NCBI GenBank assembly: GCA_012730045.1
Contig: JAAYBR010000099.1
Coordinates: 1-63,183, forward strand
Direction of reading: 5' to 3'
DNA from: Candidatus Hydrogenedentota bacterium
GTDB lineage: Bacteria > Hydrogenedentota > Hydrogenedentia > Hydrogenedentales > CAITNO01
Length of the DNA: 63,183 nucleotides
Both the position numbers and the translations under genes were made by a program. This document shows, piece by piece, positions 25,612 to 35,000 of the stretch (within the stretch, counting starts at the first letter, position 1; each line of letters begins with the position of its first letter). Under the pieces are notes generated by a model. That model was given only the letters and a program-made list of their open reading frames with translations, was not told the origin of the DNA and did not search any database.

Positions 25612-26547
25612 ATGCGGCATTTCCACCCCATGGCCCTCGTTTGCTGCGCGGCGGCGCTGTGCGCCCTGCCCGGCTTCGCCGCCGAACTGGAGTCCCCCTA
25701 CACCGACCCGTCCGCGCCGTGGCTGCGCGGCAACCTCCACACCCACACGACCAACAGCGACGGGCGGCAGGCGCCGCAGGCGGTGGTGGACGAGTATGCG
25801 GGCATGGGCTATGACTTTCTGATGCTCAGCGACCACGACCAGCTGACAGACCCGGCCTCGGTGGACCCGAAGGGCATGGTGATGATCCCCGGAAACGAGA
25901 TCTCGGCCAAGGGCCCGCACCTGCTCCATGTCAACGCCGCGGCGAAGATCGAGCCGGACCGCGACCGCCAGAAGGTGCTGGATGCCATCGCAGCGGACCG
26001 CGGCTTCGCCGTCATGAACCACCCGAACTGGACCAAGAACTACAACCACTGCGACCTCGCGGTGCTGGAGCAGCTCAACGGGTACGCGGGCATCGAGATT
26101 TTCAACGGGGTTATCCTGTTCCTGGAGGGCAGCGAGTGCGCCACGGACAAGTGGGACCGCCTGCTCGCCCAGGGAAAGCGCGTCTGGGGCTTCGCCACGG
26201 ACGACAGCCATGACAACGGCCACCGGGGCCTGGGCTGGGTCATGGTGCAGACCGGCGACCGCACGCCGGACGGCATCGTGGACGCCATGCGGCGCGGCAG
26301 CTTCTACGCCAGCACGGGCGTCACCTTCGACGAGATTTCCGTGGAGGGGCTGACCGTGCGCGTGCGCGCGGCGAACGCGCAGAAGCTGCGCGTCTTCGGC
26401 CCCCTCGGCCGCATGCTCGCCATGGCGGACGGCTCCGAGATCACCCACACCGTCAACCCGGAAAAGGCCGGGAACTACGTCCGCGTGGAGGCCTACGGTT
26501 CGGGTTCCGCCACTGCCTGGACGCAGCCGCTGTTTGTGAAGAACTGA
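25612..26547 (+). CDS. secreted PHP-domain metal-dependent phosphoesterase (CehA/McbA-like)
   Basis: A 311-residue protein with a signal peptide (cleavage after GFAA, ~residue 23). The PHP signature is plain: LHTHTTNSDGRQ (metal His pair and Asp), MLSDHDQLT, then the GNEIS Glu, LLHVNA, NHPNW and FATDDSH. A small beta domain ends the chain. Exported PHP hydrolases cleave phosphoesters or, in the CehA type, carbamates. AAGGAG lies 7 bases before the ATG. It is 37 bases after the glycyl radical enzyme and 35 before the sialidase-like gene, so the three probably form an operon. Confidence 0.85.
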   Translation: MRHFHPMALVCCAAALCALPGFAAELESPYTDPSAPWLRGNLHTHTTNSDGRQAPQAVVDEYAGMGYDFLMLSDHDQLTDPASVDPKGMVMIPGNEISAKGPHLLHVNAAAKIEPDRDRQKVLDAIAADRGFAVMNHPNWTKNYNHCDLAVLEQLNGYAGIEIFNGVILFLEGSECATDKWDRLLAQGKRVWGFATDDSHDNGHRGLGWVMVQTGDRTPDGIVDAMRRGSFYASTGVTFDEISVEGLTVRVRAANAQKLRVFGPLGRMLAMADGSEITHTVNPEKAGNYVRVEAYGSGSATAWTQPLFVKN

Positions 26548-26582
26548 CCGGCACCCGGCCGGCACCCAGGGAGAAAACCGCC

Positions 26583-27578
26583 ATGTCCCGGTTCGTCTGT
26601 CTCGCCGCCGTTGCGGCCTGCCTGTTCATGCCCGCCCTCTCCGCGCAGGACGCCGCCCCGTTCACGGCGGAGCTGGTCTCGTGCGCCAAGATATGGAACG
26701 AGGCGCCGCACAGCGCCTTCACGGGGCTGATCCACCGCGGCGGCGAGTGGTTCTGCGTCTTCCGCGAGGGCCGGGGCCATGTGTCGCCCGACGGCGCGCT
26801 GCGGGTGATCACCTCGAAGGACGGGGAGTCCTGGACCGCCGCCGCCCGGATCACCTCGGACACGGCGGACCTGCGCGACGCGCAGATCACCGAGACGCCC
26901 GACGGCCGCCTGATGCTCACCGGCGCGGCGGCGTGGCACACGCCCAAGCCCGCCACCCACATGACCATGGCCTACTTCTCCAAAGACGGCCGCGAATGGA
27001 CGCCCGGCGTCGAGATCGGCGAGCCGGACTACTGGCTCTGGCGCGTCACCTGGCACAAGGGCACGGCCTACGGTGTCGGCTACGTCACCACGAAGGGCGC
27101 GAGAGGCACGCGGCTCTACAAGAGCGCGGACGGCATTACCTTTGAGACCCTGGTCCCCGATCTGGTGACGGACGGCGAGGCCAACGAGTCGTCCATCCAG
27201 TTTCTGGCCGACGACACCGCGGTCTGCCTGCTCCGGCGCGATGCGGGCGGCAACGGCCTCGTGGGCACCGCGCGCCCACCGTACACCGAATGGGCCTGGA
27301 AGGACCTGGGGCAGCGCATCGGCGGCCCGCATTTCATCGAGGTGCCCGAATTCGGGTTTGTCGCCGCCGTGCGTCTCTATGAGCCCGCCGCGCGCACCGC
27401 GCTCTGCTCTCTTGATCCGGCCACCGGCGTGTTCCATGAAATCCTCGCGCTGCCCTCCGGCGGAGACACCAGCTACCCCGGCCTCGTCTGGAAGGACGGA
27501 CTGCTCTGGGTGAGCTACTACTCCAGCCACGAGGACAAGACCAGCATCTACCTCGCAAAGGTAAGCCTGAAAAAGTAA
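26583..27578 (+). CDS. secreted sialidase/BNR-repeat-like beta-propeller
   Basis: A 331-residue protein with a signal peptide (cleavage after ALSAQ, ~residue 22). It repeats ~50-residue blades typical of BNR/sialidase-like propellers: VITSKDGESWTAAARI, YFSKDGREWTPGVEI, RLYKSADGITFETL, CSLDPATGVF, plus FREGRGH with an Arg near the N-terminus. The classical sialidase Arg triad and Tyr/Glu pair cannot be confirmed by eye, so it may be a non-sialidase exo-glycosidase or a binding propeller. It is the last gene of the probable three-gene exported group; a large palindromic repeat lies just after it. Confidence 0.75.
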   Translation: MSRFVCLAAVAACLFMPALSAQDAAPFTAELVSCAKIWNEAPHSAFTGLIHRGGEWFCVFREGRGHVSPDGALRVITSKDGESWTAAARITSDTADLRDAQITETPDGRLMLTGAAAWHTPKPATHMTMAYFSKDGREWTPGVEIGEPDYWLWRVTWHKGTAYGVGYVTTKGARGTRLYKSADGITFETLVPDLVTDGEANESSIQFLADDTAVCLLRRDAGGNGLVGTARPPYTEWAWKDLGQRIGGPHFIEVPEFGFVAAVRLYEPAARTALCSLDPATGVFHEILALPSGGDTSYPGLVWKDGLLWVSYYSSHEDKTSIYLAKVSLKK

Positions 27579-27642
27579 GCCGAGCCCCCTTTTTGGCGCA
27601 TTTCAAGGTTGAAATGCCGGATATGAAGGAAGATGCCGGGGA

Positions 27643-27739
27643 CGGGCACCGAGGTGGCACGGGCTTCCAGCCCGTGTTTCCTGGGTCGCATCCATGACCC
27701 AACACACGGGCTGGAAGCCCGTGCCACCTCAGTGCCCGC
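27643..27739. repeat. nested palindromic repeat, family B
   Basis: One long hairpin: 27643-27687 pairs with 27695-27739 with few mismatches. Each arm is itself palindromic, because CACGGGCTTCCAGCCCGTG folds on itself, so the element can form one hairpin or a cruciform with two. A truncated relative (the GAGGTGGCACGGG end only) appears at 57691-57708. Confidence 0.85.
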
Positions 27740-27786
27740 GCTCGACATCCTTTTGAAAATACCGCGGCTCAATCCGAGTTGCTCTG

Positions 27787-27827
27787 GAAAAGGAACCGCC
27801 CGCCGGAGCCTGCGCTCCGGCGGGCGG
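27787..27827 (-). terminator. terminator of protease A
   Basis: On the minus strand a 14-bp stem (27827-27814 with 27809-27796) is followed by TTCCTTTTCC. The same stem sequence recurs after protease B, so the terminator was duplicated with the gene. Confidence 0.85.
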
Positions 27828-27844
27828 TCGCATGTGCGGGGGGA

Positions 27845-30800
27845 TCAGACGCCCGCGCGGCGTCCGAGCACGGCGAGCAGGACCAGCGCCAGCCCGCCGA
27901 GGAAGAGATCGCCCAGGCGCTTCTTCACTCCGTCCGGCGTGAGGTCCGACTTGGAGCAGCCGCACCCGCACCCCGAATCCTCAATCCCCAGCTCCGCCGT
28001 GTCGAGCACCCCGTCGCCGTTGGCGTCGAGGAAGGTGAACACCGCCTGCGTCAGGCCGGGCACCGCCGCCTGCGCCTCGTCGAAGGTGAGGCCGCCGCTG
28101 CCGTCGGTGTCGGCCTGGTTAAAGGCGTCCCGCAGGGCGGTGCGCGCCGCCTCCCCCGCGGCGGGGTCCACGCCCTTGGACACTGTGAGGCTGACCGCCG
28201 CGCCGGGCGCGGCCTGCGCCCCCGCGGGGGGATTCTGGCCGACAACCGTGCCCGCCGGGGCCGTGTCGCTGTACACCTCCGTCACGCCGCCCACGGTGAG
28301 GCCCGCGCCGGTGAGGGCGGCCTCGGCGTCGGCCCGCGCCTGGCCGACCACGCCGGGCACCGCCACCGTGTTGTTGCAGGGTCCGCTGGAGACCACGAGG
28401 GCGACCTCGGAGCCCGCGGCGGCCTGGGTGCCGCCGCCGGGGTTCTGGGAGAGGACGCCGCCCGCCGCGACGGTGTTGCTGCACTGCTGCGTCACCGTCC
28501 CCACGGCAAGCCCCGCGCCGGTGAGGGCGGCCTCCGCGTCGGCCTGCGCCTGGCCGACGACGGTGGGCACCGTCACGGTGCCGCTGCCTGCAGTCTCAAT
28601 GCAAACCTGATCCACGAAGAGGTTGAGCACGTCCGTGTCGGGCGCTTCCACGGCGCTCTCAAAGACCAGCTCGTGCGTTTCCCCGTCGGCATAGGCACTC
28701 ACGTCCAGCTGGACCAGGGTCCATTCCGCGTACTGCACGGCGTCGGCCTCGGTCATGCGGAACAGCTCGTCGTCGTCCATCAGGAAGGCCATGTGGCCCG
28801 TGGTGCCGGCCGTGGGAATGCGGACATAGAAGGAGAGGGTCGCGGACGCGGCTGCGGGAATGGCCGCGTTCTGCGCGACCCACCCGGACTCCGCGGTGTT
28901 GGTGCCGCCGAACCAGACGAACCAGTCGCCCTCATACGCGGCAAAACTGGCATTGCAGGAGGCGTCGCACAGCGGGGTGCCGTAGTTGAGGGAATACTCC
29001 TCCCAGCCGAGGCTCGGAGAGCCGCTCTCGAACCCGCTGTCGGCCACCGGGTCGTCGGGACAGGGGTCCGCCGGCTCGCCCGCATAGGTCACGAGCACCG
29101 TGTAGGCCCCGCCCAGCTCGTCGTAGTCGGCCACGCGGATCAGGCAGGTCTCCCCCGCCTGAAGCGTCTCGCGGACCTGTGACTGGTAGTCGCAGTAGTC
29201 GTCGTTGTAGCCGATCTCCACCGGGTCGGCGCATCCGCCGAGGAAGACCGTCAGCGTGGTGTCGAACGAGGATCCGCACAGCGAGATGTCGTACAGGCCC
29301 ATGGTGCCGGGTGTGAAGGAGAACCACACATCCGCGCCGTCCCAGTCTTCCGTGTCATAGTCCGTGCCCGCGCCCGTGCTGTCGCCGTTGAAGGCGACGC
29401 CCTCCTCCAGGGAAATGGCGTCCGCGCACAGGTCGTTGGTCATGGGCTCCACATAGTCCACAACGATGGTGTATGCGCCGCCCAGCTCGTCGTAGTCGGC
29501 CACGCGGATGAGATAGGTCTCTGCGGCGTTGAGGGGTGCGCTAACCCACGATTGATAGTCGCAGTAGTCGTCGTTGTAGGCGACCTGGACCGGGGCGTCG
29601 CAGGAGCCGCTGAACACAAACAGGGTGGAGTCAATGGCCGACCCGCACAGCGAGACGGTGTAGGTGCCGGTCTCCGCCGGGGTGAAGGTGAACCACACGT
29701 CGTTCATGTCGTACCAGTCGTCGTTGTCGTACTCCGTGCCCGCGGCCGTGCTGTCGCCCTCATAGGCGACCCCCGCCTCCAGGGCGACCGCGTTCCCGCA
29801 GAGGTCGTTGGGCAGGGGCGTGGACTCCTCCGCGGTCAGGGTGTAGTCTCCCGTCTCCCCGTTATACCCGGCCACGCGGATGTAACAGGCGCTCCCCTCT
29901 GTCATGGGAACGCGGACCTTGGACTGGTAGTCGCACCAGTCGTCGTTGGACGTGAGCGGAACCAGGGCGCCGCAGTCGCCGGAAAAGGCATGCAGCACCG
30001 TGTCAAGCGCCGACCCGCAGGTGAAGAAGGCGTACGTCGCGGTGGCGGGGGCGGTGAACGTGAACCAGACATCCGCGCCCGAGCCGTCCCCGGCGTCGTA
30101 GTCCGCCGCCGCCCCGGCGTTGCTTCCGGAGACGGGCGCGCCAATCAGCAGGGGCCACGCGTCCGCGCAGGTGTCGTTGAATCCGGTGGTGGTGAAAGTG
30201 AAACAGGCGCCGCCGTTGTCCGAGGAGGCCGTGTTGCCCGCCGCGTCCACCACGTCAACGGCGAAGAAGTAGGGGGTGTCGGGGACGAGTCCGACCACCG
30301 GAACCCCGGGGTTCAGCGCGGGGCCTCCGGTGGTCTGCGCGGTCTGGGTGAGGGAGGCGCAGTCGGTTCCGTAGCGCACCGTCGCGGTCACCGGCTCGTC
30401 GGCTTCCACGATGATGACCGCAGTGGTCCCGCCGACGGCGGTCGCCGACGCATTCGAGATGACCGGGGCCGTGCCGTCAATGGGGACGGTCTTCTCGACC
30501 ACCGCCGGGCTGCCGGAGCCGTCGTCCGCGTCGTAGTAGCGCACCGTCATTTCCCCCCCGTCCACGACGTATAGTCCCTCCGTCGGAGTCGCCTTTCCGG
30601 ATGTGTAAAGCTGCACGGCCCCGGTGAACTGGGTGACGGCGGCCTTGACCACCGCGTTCAGGGCCAGGGTCTTGGTGTGAAACTCGCCAACGATCTCCAC
30701 GGCGGCCGACGGGGCGGCCAGCACGTCCTCCAGCATGATCTGCACGATGTCCGTCGGCTTGTAGGCCTCCTTGTCCAGCGTGATCTTGCCGGCCTCCGGG

Positions 30801-31795
30801 ACGTACTCGGGGATGAACTGCGCGAAGGTGGCGGACTTGCTGACCTCCTCGCCCGCCGCGCTGTCCGCGAGCACATTGGAGTAGAAACAGGCGGAGTCGG
30901 AGTCGTAGTTGAAGTCCGTCTCTCCCCGGACGAGGATGCCCTCGACCACGCCCGTGGCGGCGTTGAACACCGGGGACCCGGAATTGCCGCCGTAGGTGTC
31001 CAGATTCGCCACAAAGTATCCGGGGGCGGCGTTGTCCGCGACTTCGGTGGTGGGGCCGAAGGCGATCTTCTTGGGCAGGCCGGCGGGGTGCCCGATCACG
31101 CCGACGGGCGTGTCCAGCGGCACGGTGTCCGAGCGGCGGATGGGCAGGGGCTGCGCCCCCGGCGCGGTCACCGGACGGTCCACCCGCACGATGCAGTAGT
31201 CCAGCCCCCCCGAAAGCGCCCAGCCCACCACCTCCACGGCGGTGTAGACCTGGCTTGCCTCCAGTTCGTACACGGGCGTCGTCGCGTCCGCCATCTCAAA
31301 CCCGAAGATGAACCGCACATCGGCCTGCTCCCCGTCCGAGAAACAGTGCCCCGCCGTGGCGATCAGGTCGTCCCCCACCAGGAATCCCGTGCACCAGGCC
31401 GCCACAGGCTGGCTGCCGAAGGGCTCCCCGGGGCAGGCGGGATACCCCCCTGACGTGTAGTAGTACAAAGACAGTTCCCAGCGGCCCCCGCTGAGGGGGG
31501 TGAGGTCCGACGTGGCCACCAGTCCGCAGACCGACCCGGCCAGTTCCCGGCGCAGGGGGTCCGTCTCCTGATACACGTCAATGCGGTCGTCCGTGCCGTA
31601 GACCACCTTGTCCTGCGCGCCTGCGGGCGTCCAGGGGTCCTTGGAGATGGGGGTGCGTCCGGGGACCGCCGCTTTCCCCTTTTCCGCCTTCTCCGTCGCT
31701 TTCGCGCACTGTTTCCCGTTTTCCAGCGCGGCGGCCGACACGGCGGCCACGGCCAGCCCCAGCGCAACACACATCACCCGCAGAAGTTTTTTCAT
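27845..31795 (-). CDS. secreted trypsin-like serine protease with PPC, PASTA and EF-hand modules (paralog A)
   Basis: 1316 residues. In order: signal peptide (to ~24); trypsin-like domain with TAGHCF (His150), LDYCIVRVD (Asp199) and GGNSGSP (Ser272); a beta region; an Fn3-like domain (~440-535); three PPC-like repeats of ~117 residues (~540-905, each with a YNDDYCDYQS-type Cys signature); a galactose-binding-like domain (~910-1090); two PASTA repeats; an EF-hand pair (DTDGSGGLTFDE, DANGDGVLDTAE); and a tail GCGCGCSK, a 17-residue hydrophobic stretch, RRAGV. The tail looks like a C-terminal surface-sorting signal. I start at 31795: the upstream in-frame ATG is part of the GAGGA ribosome site. 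It is the downstream tandem copy of the gene at 32063-35683. Confidence 0.88.
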   Translation of the reverse strand: MKKLLRVMCVALGLAVAAVSAAALENGKQCAKATEKAEKGKAAVPGRTPISKDPWTPAGAQDKVVYGTDDRIDVYQETDPLRRELAGSVCGLVATSDLTPLSGGRWELSLYYYTSGGYPACPGEPFGSQPVAAWCTGFLVGDDLIATAGHCFSDGEQADVRFIFGFEMADATTPVYELEASQVYTAVEVVGWALSGGLDYCIVRVDRPVTAPGAQPLPIRRSDTVPLDTPVGVIGHPAGLPKKIAFGPTTEVADNAAPGYFVANLDTYGGNSGSPVFNAATGVVEGILVRGETDFNYDSDSACFYSNVLADSAAGEEVSKSATFAQFIPEYVPEAGKITLDKEAYKPTDIVQIMLEDVLAAPSAAVEIVGEFHTKTLALNAVVKAAVTQFTGAVQLYTSGKATPTEGLYVVDGGEMTVRYYDADDGSGSPAVVEKTVPIDGTAPVISNASATAVGGTTAVIIVEADEPVTATVRYGTDCASLTQTAQTTGGPALNPGVPVVGLVPDTPYFFAVDVVDAAGNTASSDNGGACFTFTTTGFNDTCADAWPLLIGAPVSGSNAGAAADYDAGDGSGADVWFTFTAPATATYAFFTCGSALDTVLHAFSGDCGALVPLTSNDDWCDYQSKVRVPMTEGSACYIRVAGYNGETGDYTLTAEESTPLPNDLCGNAVALEAGVAYEGDSTAAGTEYDNDDWYDMNDVWFTFTPAETGTYTVSLCGSAIDSTLFVFSGSCDAPVQVAYNDDYCDYQSWVSAPLNAAETYLIRVADYDELGGAYTIVVDYVEPMTNDLCADAISLEEGVAFNGDSTGAGTDYDTEDWDGADVWFSFTPGTMGLYDISLCGSSFDTTLTVFLGGCADPVEIGYNDDYCDYQSQVRETLQAGETCLIRVADYDELGGAYTVLVTYAGEPADPCPDDPVADSGFESGSPSLGWEEYSLNYGTPLCDASCNASFAAYEGDWFVWFGGTNTAESGWVAQNAAIPAAASATLSFYVRIPTAGTTGHMAFLMDDDELFRMTEADAVQYAEWTLVQLDVSAYADGETHELVFESAVEAPDTDVLNLFVDQVCIETAGSGTVTVPTVVGQAQADAEAALTGAGLAVGTVTQQCSNTVAAGGVLSQNPGGGTQAAAGSEVALVVSSGPCNNTVAVPGVVGQARADAEAALTGAGLTVGGVTEVYSDTAPAGTVVGQNPPAGAQAAPGAAVSLTVSKGVDPAAGEAARTALRDAFNQADTDGSGGLTFDEAQAAVPGLTQAVFTFLDANGDGVLDTAELGIEDSGCGCGCSKSDLTPDGVKKRLGDLFLGGLALVLLAVLGRRAGV

Positions 31796-31838
31796 CGGTC
31801 CGTTCCTCATCCCTGGACAATCAGCCCACAGTCAAGAC

Positions 31839-31856
31839 GGCCCCCGGAAGGGGACC
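31839..31856 (-). promoter_or_regulatory. leader stem-loop upstream of protease A
   Basis: In the RNA, GGUCCCC pairs with GGGGGCC across a UUCC loop, with one G-U wobble. The equivalent stem before protease B (35727-35745) is fully Watson-Crick, so the stem is kept despite a base change. Confidence 0.5.
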
Positions 31857-31880
31857 TCCCTGCCTTGACTTCCAGTTCAA

Positions 31881-31909
31881 ATTGTAGCACACCGGTTCTG
31901 GAATGGAAA
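31881..31909 (-). promoter_or_regulatory. promoter of protease A
   Basis: On the minus strand TTTCCA, 17-base spacer, TACAAT. The TGTGCTACAATT block is identical before protease B. Confidence 0.65.
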
Positions 31910-32007
31910 CCCGTTTCCCGTTCCCTGACCGCCGGAAAACACTGCGCGTCCCGTTCTTGCCCCCCCGTCCGGAGCTGGGGGGGAAGGAGCGGAAGGCGCC
32001 CACCAAT

Positions 32008-32045
32008 AACGAACCGCCCGCCGGAGCCTTCGCTCCGGCGGGCGG
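32008..32045 (-). terminator. terminator of protease B
   Basis: Minus-strand stem of ~14 bp followed by TTCGTTATT; nearly the same stem as the protease A terminator, with a different loop. Confidence 0.75.
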
Positions 32046-32062
32046 CTGCATGGGTGGGGAAA

Positions 32063-35000
32063 TCAGACCCCGGCGCGGCGGCCCAGCGCGGCGAGCAGCA
32101 CGAGCGCCAGCCCGCCAAGGAAGAGGTCGCCCAGGCGCTTCTGCCATCCGTCCGGCGCAAGGCCCGACTTCGCGCAGCCGCAGCCGCCCCCGGCGGCATC
32201 CCCGAGCCCGAGTTCCGTCTTGTCAAGCACGCCGTCTCCGTTTGTGTCCAGGGCGCTGAAGACGGTCCGCGTCAGGACGACCGACTCCGCCTCGTCAAAG
32301 GTGAGGGTGCCGCTGTCATCCGCGTCCGCCTGATAGAACGCATTTTGCAGGGCGGTGCGCGCCGCGTCCGTGACGGCGGGGTCCACCCCCTTGGACACCG
32401 TCAGGCTGACGGCGGATCCGGGCGCCGCCGTTGCGCCGGCGGCGGGGCTCTGGCTGATGACCACACCCGCCGCGACCGTGTCGCTGTACACCTCCGTCAC
32501 CGCGCCCAGGGTGAGCCCGGCGCCCGTCAGGGCCGCCTCGGCGGCGACCCGCGTCTGGCCAACCAGATTGGGGACGGTCGCCGTGACGGGGCAGGGGCCG
32601 CTGGAGACCACGAGGGCAACCGCCGCGCCGGACATGGCCGGGGCGCCCCCGGCCGGGGTATGGGAAATCACGCTGCCCTCGGGGACGCTGTCACTGCACT
32701 TGCGGGTAACCGCGCCCGCGGAAAGCCCCGCGTTGGCGAGGACGGCCCCGGCGGCGGCCTGGGACTGGCCGACCACGTTGGGCACTTTCACGATAGCCGG
32801 GCAGGGGCCGCTGGAAACGGTGAGGCTCACGGGCGTGTTGTCGGCGACCAGCCGCCCGGCGCCGGGATCCTGGCTGATCACCGTGCCCTTCGGAACCGAG
32901 GCGTCGCACACTTCGGTCACCGTGCCCAGCGTCAGCTGGGCCGCGAGCAGAGCCTCCTCGGCCTGTGTTTGGGTCGTGCCGACAACATCCGGAACCTCAT
33001 TGTCTCCGGTCGGCACGGGGCCTTTCGACACGTCCAAGCTCACGGCGGTGCCTGGGGGCACGGTCGCCCCCCCCGCGGGACTCTGGCCCATGACCTGCCC
33101 TGCGGGAACCGTCTCGCTGTACGCCTCGATGATGCCGCCCAGGGCCAGCCCGGCGCCGACAATGGCCGCCTCCGCGGCGGCCTGCGTCTGGCCGACGACA
33201 TTGGGAACCCGCACGGGGGCTTCGCCGGTTTCAATGCAGACCTTGTCCACGAAAATATTCAGCACGTCGGTCTTGGGCGCCGCCACGGCGCTCTCAAAAG
33301 CCAGCTCGTGCAGGCCACCGTCGGCATAGCCGCTGATGTCCAGTTCCACCCGGGTCCACTCCGCGTACTGCGCCGCGTCGGCCTCGGTCACGCGGAACAG
33401 CTCGTCGCGGTCCATCAGGAGGGCCATGTGCCCCGTGGTGCCCGCTGTGGGGATGCGGAGGTGGAAGGAGAGGGTCGCGGAGCCGGCGACGGGGAGGGTC
33501 GTGTGCTGAAGGATCCACCCCTGCTCCGCGGTGTCCGCCCCGCCGAACCAGACAAACCAGTCGCCCTCATAGGCGGTGAAATCGTCGTTGCAGGAGGCGT
33601 CGCACAAGGGGGTCCCATAGTGGAGGGAATAGCCCTCCCAGCCGGCGCTGGGGGATCCGGTCTCGAACCCGCTGTCCGCCACAGGGTCTCCGGGGCACGG
33701 GTCCCCGGGCACGCCCGCATAGGTCGCGAGCACCGTGTGGGCGCCCCCCGCGGCATCGCGGTCGGCCACGCGGATCAGGTGGGTCACCCCTGCCTGAAGG
33801 ATCTTGCGCACCTGCGACTGGTAGCCGCAGAAATCGTCGTTGAAGCCGATATTAACCAGGTCGCCGCACCCGCCGAGGAAGACGGCCAGGGTGGTGTCGA
33901 ACGAGGACCCGCACAGCGAAATGTCGTACATGCCGGAGGTGCCCGGCGTGAAGGAGAACCACACATCCGCACCGTCCAGGCCTTCGGTATCGTAGTCCAG
34001 GCCCGCGCCGGTGCTGTCGCCGTTGTGGGCGACATCCTCCTCCAGAGGGATGGCGTCGGCGCAGAGATCGTTGGATGCGGCGGTGGTAAAGGTGAAACAG
34101 GCGCCCCCGTTGTCCGAGGAGGCCGTGTTGCCCGCCGCGTCCACCACGTCAACGGCGAAGTAGTAGGGCGTTTCCGGGGAAAGGCCGCCCAGCGTGACAA
34201 CGGGGTCCATCACCGGGCCGCCGGCGCTCAGGGCGGTCTGGGTGAGGGCGCCGCAGGCGGTCCCGTAGCGCACCGTCGCAGTCACAGGTTCGCTGGCCTC
34301 CACCCTCACCGCCGCCGACGCCCAGCCGATGGAGACCGCCGACGCGTTTGCAACGGCCGGGGCCGTGCCGTCAATGGCCACGGTCTTCTCAATCACCGCC
34401 GGGCTGCCCGATCCGTCGTCTTCGTCGTTGTAGCGCACCGTCATTTCCCCCCCGTCCAGAACGAAGAGCGATTCCACCGGGTCGGCCTTGCCGACGCTGT
34501 AAAGCTGCACGGCCCCGGTGAACTGGGTGGCGGCGGCCTTCACGGCGTTCAGGACCAGGGTCTTTGTGTGGTGCTCCCCCTCTATCTCCACATTGACGGA
34601 GGAAACCGCCAGCACGTCCTCCACCGTGATCTGCACCATGTCTGTGGGCTTGTAGGCCTCCTTGTCCAGCGTGATCTTCCCCTCCGCGGCGGCGGCCTCG
34701 GGCACGTACTGGGCGAAGGTGGTGGACTTGCTGACGTCCTCCCCCGCGGCGCTGTCCGGCAGGACATTGGAGACGAAGCAGGCGCCCTGCAGGACAAAAT
34801 CTTCTGCGCCGCGCACGAGAATTCCCTCGACCACCCCCGTGGCGGCGTTAAACACCGGGGATCCGGAGTTCCCACCGTAGGTGTCCAGATTCGCCGTGAA
34901 GTATCCGGAGGCGGTATTGGCGGCCACTTTGGTCGTGGGGCCGAAGGCGAGCTTCTTGGGCAGGCCGGAAGGGTGCCCGATCACGCCAAGGGGCGTGTCC

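Noticed and set aside
22743-25631. 962-codon minus-strand open frame
   Set aside because: Exactly antisense to the glycyl radical enzyme, whose catalytic motifs are clear.
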